Assembly (NCBI GenBank): GCA_025463415.1
Contig: JAOBWO010000048.1
Coordinates: 1-39,639, forward strand
DNA from: Acidimicrobiales bacterium
GTDB taxonomy: Bacteria; Actinomycetota; Acidimicrobiia; Acidimicrobiales; Ilumatobacteraceae
Reading direction: 5' to 3'
DNA length: 39,639 nt
Positions 26,803 to 34,376 of this stretch are shown one piece after another; position 1 is the first letter of the stretch, and every line of letters begins with the position of its first letter. The translations under genes were made by a program, and so were the position numbers. Under the pieces are notes generated by a model. It saw nothing but the letters and a program-made list of their open reading frames with translations. It had not been told where the DNA came from and ran no database searches.

Positions 26803-27966
26803 GTGACCGAGACCAGCAACGCCGAGATCCACATCGGCGTCAGCATCGATGGTGCCGGACGACATCCGGGCGCGTGGCGTGAGCCAGGTGCCGATCCGCA
26901 GCGGCTGTTCACGGCCGAGCACACGGTGGATCTGGCTCAGCTGGCCGAGCGCGGTCTGCTCGACTACGTGTCGCTCGACGATTCCTTCCGGTTGCAATCG
27001 GATCGCCGTGACCATGTCCGCGGCCAGCTCGATGCGCTGTTGACGCTGGCCCGTGTGGCGCCGCAGACCACATCGATCGGTCTCGTCGCGACCGTGACCA
27101 CCACGCACACCGAGCCGTTCCACGTGTCGAAGAACCTGGCCACACTCGACTTCGTCAGCCTCGGCCGGGCGGGCTGGTTGGTGGATGTGTCGACCACCGA
27201 GGCCGAGGCGTTCCACTTCGGTCGGCGCACGGTGGCGTCACCGGCCGACCTCTACGCCGAGGCCGGTGAGGCCATCGATGTCGTGTCCCAGCTCTGGGAC
27301 AGCTGGGACGACGACGCCGTGATCCGCGACGTCACGACCGGCCGCTACCTCGACCGCGACAAGCTGCACGTGACCAACTTCGAGGGTCGGTTCTTCAGCG
27401 TGCGCGGACCGTCGATCACGCCCCGGTCCCCGCAGGGCCAGTCGATCGTCGTGGTCGACGCCGTGAACGAGCTGGCACTCGACGTCGGCATCGAACGTGC
27501 CGATGTGATCCTCGTCCACCCGGCGTCGATCACCGAGGCGGCGGAGATGCGTGAACGGATCGGCCGGGGTCTCGTCGCTGCGGCACGCACACCGGAGGAC
27601 GTTTCGGTGCTCGCCGTCATCGACGTGCAGCTTGCCGACTCGACGGCGGCTGCTGTCGCGGCGCGAGCTCGGCTGGACGCGTGGGCCGGTCCTCTCCCGG
27701 GCGAGTCCCTCGAGCACATCGGCACCGCCGACGCGCTCGCTGATCTCCTCGCGACGTGGGCCGAGGCAGGCGTCGTCGACGGCTTCCACGTGCGGCCGGC
27801 CACGCTGCCGGACACGCTGAACCGCTTCGTCGACGACGTCGTCCCCCTGCTCCAGCAACGTGGCGTCTACCGCACCGAGTACGAGGGGACGACGCTGCGC
27901 GACCACTTCGGCCTCGAACGTCCCACGAGCCGATACGCGACCACCGAACACAGAGGTTCACGATGA
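26803..27966 (+). CDS. LLM-class flavin-dependent oxidoreductase (NtaA/SnaA/DszA-related)
   Basis: TETSNAEIHIGVSIDGAGRHPGAWR..; LATLDFVSLGRAGWLV; C-terminal GVYRTEYEGTTLRDHFGLERP; GTG start. Confidence 0.85.
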   Translation: MTETSNAEIHIGVSIDGAGRHPGAWREPGADPQRLFTAEHTVDLAQLAERGLLDYVSLDDSFRLQSDRRDHVRGQLDALLTLARVAPQTTSIGLVATVTTTHTEPFHVSKNLATLDFVSLGRAGWLVDVSTTEAEAFHFGRRTVASPADLYAEAGEAIDVVSQLWDSWDDDAVIRDVTTGRYLDRDKLHVTNFEGRFFSVRGPSITPRSPQGQSIVVVDAVNELALDVGIERADVILVHPASITEAAEMRERIGRGLVAAARTPEDVSVLAVIDVQLADSTAAAVAARARLDAWAGPLPGESLEHIGTADALADLLATWAEAGVVDGFHVRPATLPDTLNRFVDDVVPLLQQRGVYRTEYEGTTLRDHFGLERPTSRYATTEHRGSR

Positions 27967-29348
27967 GCGACAAGCCACGCAAGCAGGTGCACCTCGCCGC
28001 CCACTTCCCGGGTGTGAACAACACGACCGTGTGGAGTGACCCAGAGTCGGGCAGCCAAACCGACTTCTCGTCCTTCGCCCATCTCGCCCGCACCGCGGAG
28101 CGGGGCAAGTTCGACTTCTTCTTCCTGGCCGAAGGACTCCGGCTGCGCGAGCACCGTGGCCAGATCTTCGACCTCGACGTCGTCGGCCGCCCGGATTCCC
28201 TCACCGTCCTCTCGGCGCTGGCGGCTGTCACCGACCGGATCGGGCTCGCCGCCACTCTGAACACGACCTTCAACGAGCCGTACGAGCTCGCCCGTCAGTT
28301 CGCCACGCTCGACCACCTCAGCAACGGGCGCGCCGCATGGAACGCGGTCACCTCGCCGGACGCGTTCACCGGCGAGAACTTCCGCCGCGGCGGGTTCCTC
28401 GAGCGCTCGCTGCGGTACGACCGTGCCGGTGAGTTCATCACCGCCACCCGTGCGCTGTGGGACAGTTGGGCCGACGACGCAGTGCTGGCCGACGCCGAGT
28501 CCGGGGTGTTCGTCGACGACGGATCGATCGGCACCTTCCACCACGGCGGCGACGAGTTCGCGATCAGCGGTGAGTTCAACGTTCCACGGAGCCCGCAGGG
28601 CCGCCCGGTGCAGATCCAGGCCGGCGACAGCGACGGCGGACGCGAGTTGGCGGCGCAGCAGGCCGACGTGATCTTCAGCCGGCACTCCGGCTGGGACGAC
28701 GGTCGGGCGTTCTTCGCCGACGTCAAGCGCCGGCTCGCGACCTACGGCCGATCGCCCGAGGACCTCAAGATCGTTCCGGCGGCAGTGGCGTTCCTGGGCG
28801 ACGACCGCGAGGACGCGCTGGAGAAGGCCGCGCACATCCGTCGCCAGCAGGTCAGCCCGCAGGGTGCGATCGCCTTCCTCGAGCAGGTCTGGGGACGTGA
28901 CCTCTCGACCTACGATCCCGACGGACCGCTGCCCGACATCGACCCCGACATCAGCGCCGAGATCACGCGCGGCCGGGTGCGCCACGAGCAGGATTCGCTC
29001 TCGGTGGCCGAGAAGTGGCGCCACATCGCCGAGACCAAGCACCTCAGCATCCGTGAGCTGATCATCGAGGTGACCACCCGCTCCGCCTTCGTCGGCTCGC
29101 CCAAGGAGGTCGCCCACCTGATCAACGACCACGTGCAGGGGGACGCCGCAGACGGATACATCCTGGTCCCGCACATCACCCCGCACGGACTCGACGAGTT
29201 CGTCGACAAGGTCGTGCCCGAGCTGCAGGACCTCGGGGTTTTCCGCACGGACTACGAGGGTCCGACCCTGCGTGATCACCTCGGTCTGACTCGACCCCGA
29301 TCGAGCATCGCGGCCGGCGTCTCATCCCGTCATTGGTCGTTAGCGTGA
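27963..29348 (+). CDS. NtaA/SnaA/DszA-family FMN-dependent monooxygenase
   Basis: KQVHLAAHFPGVNNTTVWSDPESGSQTDFSSFAHLARTAERGKFDFFFLAEG; FATLDHLSNGRAAWNAVTS; C-terminal GVFRTDYEGPTLRDHLGLTRP. Confidence 0.93.
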   Translation: MSDKPRKQVHLAAHFPGVNNTTVWSDPESGSQTDFSSFAHLARTAERGKFDFFFLAEGLRLREHRGQIFDLDVVGRPDSLTVLSALAAVTDRIGLAATLNTTFNEPYELARQFATLDHLSNGRAAWNAVTSPDAFTGENFRRGGFLERSLRYDRAGEFITATRALWDSWADDAVLADAESGVFVDDGSIGTFHHGGDEFAISGEFNVPRSPQGRPVQIQAGDSDGGRELAAQQADVIFSRHSGWDDGRAFFADVKRRLATYGRSPEDLKIVPAAVAFLGDDREDALEKAAHIRRQQVSPQGAIAFLEQVWGRDLSTYDPDGPLPDIDPDISAEITRGRVRHEQDSLSVAEKWRHIAETKHLSIRELIIEVTTRSAFVGSPKEVAHLINDHVQGDAADGYILVPHITPHGLDEFVDKVVPELQDLGVFRTDYEGPTLRDHLGLTRPRSSIAAGVSSRHWSLA

Positions 29349-29352
29349 CCCG

Positions 29353-29970
29353 ATGAGCACACCTGTGAGGTTCTGGGTCGATCCCATCTGTCCGTGGTGC
29401 TGGGTGACGTCGCAGTGGGTTCGCAGCATCGCTGTAGAGCGCGATCTCGACATCACCTGGGAGCCGATCAGCCTCCTGATCAAGAACGACCCGCCCGCGG
29501 ACAGCGCGTTCTACGAGCCACTGCAGTGGACCTACGGTCTGCTGCGGATCATGGAGTCGGTGCGCGCTGCCGAAGGCGAGGCCGCGGTCGGCGCGCTGTA
29601 CGTCGAGTACGGGCGGCGGATCCACCACAACGGCGAGCGGATGTGGGATCCAGCCGACGCTCTGGAGGCGATCGGCCTCGATGCCAAGCATGCGAGCGCC
29701 GCCACGGACGAGCAGTGGGATGCGACGCTGCGCAAACGCATGGCCGACGGTCTCGCCCTCGTCGGCGCCGATGTCGGCACGCCGATCATCGCCTTCACCG
29801 CATCCGATGGTCGCGAGGTCGCCACCTTCGGGCCCGTCATCACCAAGGTGCCGGCGCCGGAGAAGTCGCTCGCGCTGTGGGATGCGTTCGTCACGCTGAC
29901 CGAGCTCGAGGAGTTCTGGGAGCTCAAGCGCACCCGCACCAAAGGCCCCGAGTTCGGCGACCACCCCTGA
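29353..29970 (+). CDS. DsbA-family protein, mycothiol-dependent nitroreductase-like (Rv2466c type)
   Basis: VRFWVDPICPWCWVTSQWVRSIAVERDLDITWEPISLLIKN; CPWC active site; VGTPIIAF; FGPVIT. Confidence 0.88.
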   Translation: MSTPVRFWVDPICPWCWVTSQWVRSIAVERDLDITWEPISLLIKNDPPADSAFYEPLQWTYGLLRIMESVRAAEGEAAVGALYVEYGRRIHHNGERMWDPADALEAIGLDAKHASAATDEQWDATLRKRMADGLALVGADVGTPIIAFTASDGREVATFGPVITKVPAPEKSLALWDAFVTLTELEEFWELKRTRTKGPEFGDHP

Positions 29971-29971
29971 T

Positions 29972-30016
29972 CGCTGTCACGAAATGTCCGCTTGGGGCGG
30001 ACATCTGGTGACAGCG
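29972..30016. terminator. Two-tier hairpin between convergent genes, candidate terminator or dispersed repeat
   Basis: CGCTGTCAC-gaa-ATGTCCGC-ttggg-GCGGACAT-ctg-GTGACAGCG: 9-bp outer and 8-bp inner perfect stems. Confidence 0.7.
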
Positions 30017-30043
30017 CTTCACCGCGTGAGGTCGGGGTGGCCG
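30015..30043. repeat. 29-bp direct repeat, copy 1
   Basis: CGCTTCACCGCGTGAGGTCGGGGTGGCCG; 27 of 29 identical to 30337-30365. Confidence 0.85.
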
Positions 30044-30117
30044 CCGCAGCCGGAAGCCGTGCACCGAAAGGCGATGTTCCTGCGCGATCCCGGCTCCCTG
30101 CTCCATCGGGACTCGAA

Positions 30118-30172
30118 TCGCCCATGGTCATGAATCGTCCCGCCGGGCGGGACGATTCCGCACCATGGGCGA
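30118..30172. repeat. 55-nt two-tier hairpin
   Basis: TCGCCCATGGT-cat-GAATCGTCCCGCC-g-GGCGGGACGATTC-cgc-ACCATGGGCGA: 11-bp outer and 13-bp inner perfect arms. Confidence 0.85.
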
Positions 30173-30285
30173 CAATCGTCCCATCGGGCATTTCATCACG
30201 TGGAGATCCACCAAGGGTGAGCGTGGAACCGGCCGCCGAAGCCGTCACCGAGTCGAGCATCGCCCCCGTTCGGTGCATGGTTTCG

Positions 30286-30317
30286 GTGCGGGGTTGCAGT
30301 GCGGGGTTGCAGTGCGG
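30286..30317. repeat. 13-bp tandem repeat, about 2.5 copies
   Basis: GTGCGGGGTTGCA x2 followed by GTGCGG. Confidence 0.85.
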
Positions 30318-30336
30318 TGTTTCGGCCGTGAGCCAT

Positions 30337-30365
30337 CGCTTCACCGCTTGAGGTCGGGGCGGCCG
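30337..30365. repeat. 29-bp direct repeat, copy 2, overlapping the 3' end of the acyltransferase gene
   Basis: CGCTTCACCGCTTGAGGTCGGGGCGGCCG; includes the acyltransferase stop codon (30341-30343). Confidence 0.85.
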
Positions 30366-32554
30366 ATCGCGTCGAAGATCAGGTTCGCGTAGAACTGGGC
30401 CATGGTGCCGCCGCACGCGATGTGGATGCCGTCCTTGCAGATGTTGATCGACATCGACGCGGACTGCCAGTCGAGCACCGTCACGTTGGGGTAGGTGGCG
30501 GGGAGGGCTCGGATCAGCGCGTTGTTCGCATCCTGCCAACCGCGCGGAACGCGCACGGTGAGGAACACGACGGTCGGTGTCAGGTCCGGGGGAAGCTGGG
30601 CCATCATTCGCTGCAGATCGTTCGAGCTCACGCTGCCGTTGGTTCCGGTCTGGATCACCATCACCTGGCCGATCTGGTTGTTGGCGCGCAGGGTCTCGAC
30701 GACGCCGGCCATCTCGTCACCTTGGCGCCCCTTCACGGCGTCGACGTAGAAGCCCCCGGCTTGCAGGTTCGTGAGCGCGCCGAGCATCACCGACTCGCCG
30801 AGCGCGATCGGTTGGATCGTCGTCGCCGCGGGTGCCGCGGGTGCCGCGGGTGCCGTGGTGGGCGGCAGCGTGGCGGCCGTGGCCACCGGTGCGGTCACGG
30901 CAGGGTCGACGACGGCCGGCACGGTCGTCTGCGGCAGGGTGCTGGCCGCGCCGTGGTTCGTGGCCAACGGGTCGACCGCGCCAGCGATCGTGGTGGCGGT
31001 CGAGTCGGGTGCGATCAGCGTCGTCGCAGCGGCGTCCGTGGACCCATCGGTAGTCGACGTCACGGCTGTGGCGCCCGTCGGGTCAGTCGTCGTCGTGGTC
31101 GTGCCATGTGGCGCGCTCGTGGGCACGGCCACCGGACCGACGGACGCCGGGCCGGCGGACTCGGCTGCCGCACCGGCCTCGACGCTGCACTCGACATCGC
31201 CGACGCAGACGTTCTTCGCGACCGCGATGCTGACACCGGCGAAGCCCATCATCATCGAGACCGTCGCGATCAGGGCGACCACCTTGCGGCGATGTCCTTC
31301 GTGGTTGGCGCGTCGTGCTCCGTCCTCGTTGCGCAGCCAGGCGCGCAGCCTGCCGGTGCGGATCGGGGTCTCGACCAGCCGGTAGCTCAGCTCCGTCACC
31401 GGCACCGTGATGGCCATCGCGAGCACGAACTGCTTCCACGTCAGCGGCACGCCGGCGAACTTGCGGATGATCTGATAGATCGGCCAGTGGTAGAGGTAGA
31501 GGCCGTAGCTGCGGGTGCCGATCCAGGCCAGAAACGGGTTGCCCAGGATGCGCCCGGCGAACGCGCGGCGATGCACGACGGCGGCGATGATCGCGAGGGT
31601 GGCCAGGCCGGTGACGAAGAACCCGCCGCGGAACAGCCATGGGTCGTAGCGGCTGCCGAAGGACGAACCGGATCCGGACAGCGACAGCTTGAACGTCAGC
31701 AGGGCGAGCACCACGACGCCGAGCAGCGCACAGAGGTCCAGCAGACGGCCCTTCGCGCGCATCGGCCCGCGCAGCAGGGCCATCGGCCTCCAGACCATCG
31801 CGAACGCGGAGCCGAGCAAGAGCCCACCGGCCCGGGTGAACGTGCTCAGGTAGAGCGCGTCGTTGATGTTGAAGCAGCGTCCGAACAGCGTCGCGTAGCC
31901 GTTGCCACCGCCACCGCACTCATCTGCGACGTCGCCGCTGACGAACAGCACGCCGACGGCGACCGCGATCGCTGCGCTGGCCCCCGCGAGCCACAGCGCG
32001 ATCCTGGGCAGCCGGTCGCGGCCGCGGCGCAGGAGCACCACCATGATGATCGGCCAGACGAGGTAGAACTGCTCCTCGACCGCGAGGGACCAGAGGTGGC
32101 GTAGCGGTGCGAACGCCTCCGATGCGGTGTAGCTCTGCCCGACCACGATCTGGTACCAGTTGCTGCCGTAGAAGAGGCCGCCGAGGAAGTCGCCCCGGGT
32201 GCGCCCCTGAGGTCGTCGGTACCAGACGGCGAGGTACACCCCGAGCAGGCCCATCATCACGAACAGCGCCGGCAACAACCGCCGGAACCGTCGCCTCCAG
32301 AACTGGACCAGGTTGATCCTGTCGCTGCGTTCGTGCTCGGCGATCAGGAGCAGGGTGATCAGGTACCCGCTGATCACGAAGAACACCTCGACGCCGAGGA
32401 ACCCACCGCTCAACCAGGCATGGTCGGCGTGGTACACCATCACCGCGACGACAGCGAGTGCTCGGAGCCCATCGAGCCCGGGCATGTACCGCGTCTGGCT
32501 GACGTAGGCGAACGGGCTGGCGCGCGGCCGCTGCGGGGGTGGCCAAGAAGACAT
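30341..32554 (-). CDS. Acyltransferase family 3 (OafA/YrhL-like) with C-terminal SGNH hydrolase-like domain
   Basis: YMPGLDGLRALAVVAVMVYHADHAWLSGGFLGVEVFFVISGYLIT; Thr/Ala/Pro-rich linker; LGESVMLGAL and KDGIHIACGG (DxxH). Confidence 0.93.
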   Translation of the reverse strand: MSSWPPPQRPRASPFAYVSQTRYMPGLDGLRALAVVAVMVYHADHAWLSGGFLGVEVFFVISGYLITLLLIAEHERSDRINLVQFWRRRFRRLLPALFVMMGLLGVYLAVWYRRPQGRTRGDFLGGLFYGSNWYQIVVGQSYTASEAFAPLRHLWSLAVEEQFYLVWPIIMVVLLRRGRDRLPRIALWLAGASAAIAVAVGVLFVSGDVADECGGGGNGYATLFGRCFNINDALYLSTFTRAGGLLLGSAFAMVWRPMALLRGPMRAKGRLLDLCALLGVVVLALLTFKLSLSGSGSSFGSRYDPWLFRGGFFVTGLATLAIIAAVVHRRAFAGRILGNPFLAWIGTRSYGLYLYHWPIYQIIRKFAGVPLTWKQFVLAMAITVPVTELSYRLVETPIRTGRLRAWLRNEDGARRANHEGHRRKVVALIATVSMMMGFAGVSIAVAKNVCVGDVECSVEAGAAAESAGPASVGPVAVPTSAPHGTTTTTTDPTGATAVTSTTDGSTDAAATTLIAPDSTATTIAGAVDPLATNHGAASTLPQTTVPAVVDPAVTAPVATAATLPPTTAPAAPAAPAATTIQPIALGESVMLGALTNLQAGGFYVDAVKGRQGDEMAGVVETLRANNQIGQVMVIQTGTNGSVSSNDLQRMMAQLPPDLTPTVVFLTVRVPRGWQDANNALIRALPATYPNVTVLDWQSASMSINICKDGIHIACGGTMAQFYANLIFDAIGRPDLKR

Positions 32555-32663
32555 CCACGTTCAGTATCGCTCGCGGAGCCCGCCGCTCCAGGTCACGATC
32601 CCGAACCGGGCGCCGTCGGCGGACGCGCGATCCCGACGGCGACGCGTGTGGAAGACTCGGCCC

Positions 32664-33452
32664 GTGCCTGCTCAGGTGAGTGAAGCAACCAGCGAGCATC
32701 GGTCCGGTGCGCAGAGCGTCGAACGCGCCATCTCGGTCATGCAGTGCTTCCGCAGCGGTCCCGGCGAGCTGGGGATCACCGAGATCGCCCGCCTGACCGG
32801 TCTCAACCTGAGCACGGCGCACCGCATCGTGCGTGCGCTCTGCGCGGCGCAGTTCATGGAGCAGGACCCGGACAACGAGCGCTATCGGCTCGGTGCGGCG
32901 CTCCTCGTGCTCGGCCAACGCGCCCTCGAGCACTCCGGGTTCGGGGCCGCGTTACCCATCCTCGAACGCCTCGCCGAGACCACCGGTGAGTCGACCAGCC
33001 TCGGGATCCGCCGTGGTGACGAGGTGATCGTGGTCCTCGCCGCGGCGTCACGTCAACGCCTGCGCTTCGACCACGCCACCGGTGCCGGCATCGGTCTGCA
33101 TGCGTCCGGGATGGGCAAGGTGCTGATGGCGTTCTCGATCGACAGCCCCACCACGTCGGTCCAGGAGCTGCCCTCGCTCGACCGCTACACACCGTCGACG
33201 ATCACGTCGCGGGCCGAACTCGTGGCCGAGCTGGAGCAGATCCGTCAGGTCGGTTACGCGGTCAATCGCGAGGAGCGCTACAGCGGAGTGTTCGGCGTCG
33301 CTGCGCCGGTGCTCGACCGGCGGGGTCGTGCTCGTGCGGCAGTCGGTGTGCAGGGTCCGACCGTTCGGCTCACGGGTACCTCCTTCGACGAGCTGGCCGG
33401 GCTCGTTCGTGACGCAGCGAACGAGATCGCCAACACGGTCGACGCCGGCTGA
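32664..33452 (+). CDS. IclR family transcriptional regulator
   Basis: SVERAISVMQCFRSGPGELGITEIARLTGLNLSTAHRIVRALCAAQFMEQDPDNERYRLG; C-terminal effector domain GYAVNREERYSGVFGVAAPVLD. Confidence 0.93.
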   Translation: MPAQVSEATSEHRSGAQSVERAISVMQCFRSGPGELGITEIARLTGLNLSTAHRIVRALCAAQFMEQDPDNERYRLGAALLVLGQRALEHSGFGAALPILERLAETTGESTSLGIRRGDEVIVVLAAASRQRLRFDHATGAGIGLHASGMGKVLMAFSIDSPTTSVQELPSLDRYTPSTITSRAELVAELEQIRQVGYAVNREERYSGVFGVAAPVLDRRGRARAAVGVQGPTVRLTGTSFDELAGLVRDAANEIANTVDAG

Positions 33453-33455
33453 GCG

Positions 33456-33803
33456 CTATGCGCTCGCCTGGTCGCCGCTGACGTCACCCTCGACGCCGGT
33501 GTGTTCGAAGATGGCGTGTTCGACGACGAACAGGCGGGTGCGACCGCGCACGTGGGCCATCGAGTCCGCGGCAACGCGCTGCCCGATCTCGCTCGCGTAC
33601 GCGGCGTCGAACGACTGACGGTCGTCGAACCACAGCTCGGCGACGCCGTCGTGGTCGTCGGCGTCGTCGATCGCGTTGAACACGATCTTGCGCACCGCCG
33701 GCAGTTGCGCGGCCAGTGGGGCGTGCTCGTCGAGCCACCACGCGCGGAACGCTTCGGGGGTCATGTCGGTGCGCCGGGCGAGGAGGATCATCGCTTTGAG
33801 CAT
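33456..33803 (-). CDS. EthD domain-containing protein
   Basis: MLKAMILLARRTDMTPEAFRAWWLDEHAPLAAQLPAVRKIVFNAID..DGVAELWFDD. Confidence 0.88.
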   Translation of the reverse strand: MLKAMILLARRTDMTPEAFRAWWLDEHAPLAAQLPAVRKIVFNAIDDADDHDGVAELWFDDRQSFDAAYASEIGQRVAADSMAHVRGRTRLFVVEHAIFEHTGVEGDVSGDQASA

Positions 33804-33808
33804 GAGCC

Positions 33809-34369
33809 CTATTTCCCGATCCGGTGCAGCGGGCGGCCGCCGACGCTGAGCGCGAGCACGACGAGGATCTCGTCCGGCCGGGGCGCGTCGTCGATGCTGG
33901 ACGCGATCGCATCCATGTCGTCGAACACCCAGATGTCGGAGCAGTTGGTGATCGGCGCGACGATGCGCGTGCCGGGGCCGCCGAGCAGCTTCGTCGAGGG
34001 GATGATCGCCGGACCGCGACCCAGCGCGGCGCGGATCGGCGCACCGAACTTGGGGTGGATCAACGCGGCGGCGTGCTCGATCTCGCCATCGGTACCCACG
34101 ACCGCGGCCTTCCCGTAGCCCTGCACCTCCTCGACCGGACAGCCGAGGACCGCGATCGCTTCCTCGATGAGGGTCTGCCCGAGCGCTGCACCGAGCTCGA
34201 CGAGCGGTTCGAGGTCCTCCACATAGGCGCCCGCGTACGGGTTGCGCATCACGATGCCCGTGGCAACCTTGCGGCGGAGGCCGTCGACCGGCCTGCCGAT
34301 CTCTGTGCGGGTCGTCTCGACCGTCGACACGACCTTGCGGATGTCCAGCTGCAATGGGCTCGAGCTCAT
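33809..34369 (-). CDS. Amino acid synthesis family protein (DUF1185/AA_synth)
   Basis: DIRKVVSTVETTRTEIGRPVDGLRRKVATGIVMRNPYAGAYVEDLEPLVELGAALG..QGYGKAAVVGTDGEIEHAAALIHPKFGAPIR. Confidence 0.87.
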   Translation of the reverse strand: MSSSPLQLDIRKVVSTVETTRTEIGRPVDGLRRKVATGIVMRNPYAGAYVEDLEPLVELGAALGQTLIEEAIAVLGCPVEEVQGYGKAAVVGTDGEIEHAAALIHPKFGAPIRAALGRGPAIIPSTKLLGGPGTRIVAPITNCSDIWVFDDMDAIASSIDDAPRPDEILVVLALSVGGRPLHRIGK

Positions 34370-34376
34370 CCGCCGA

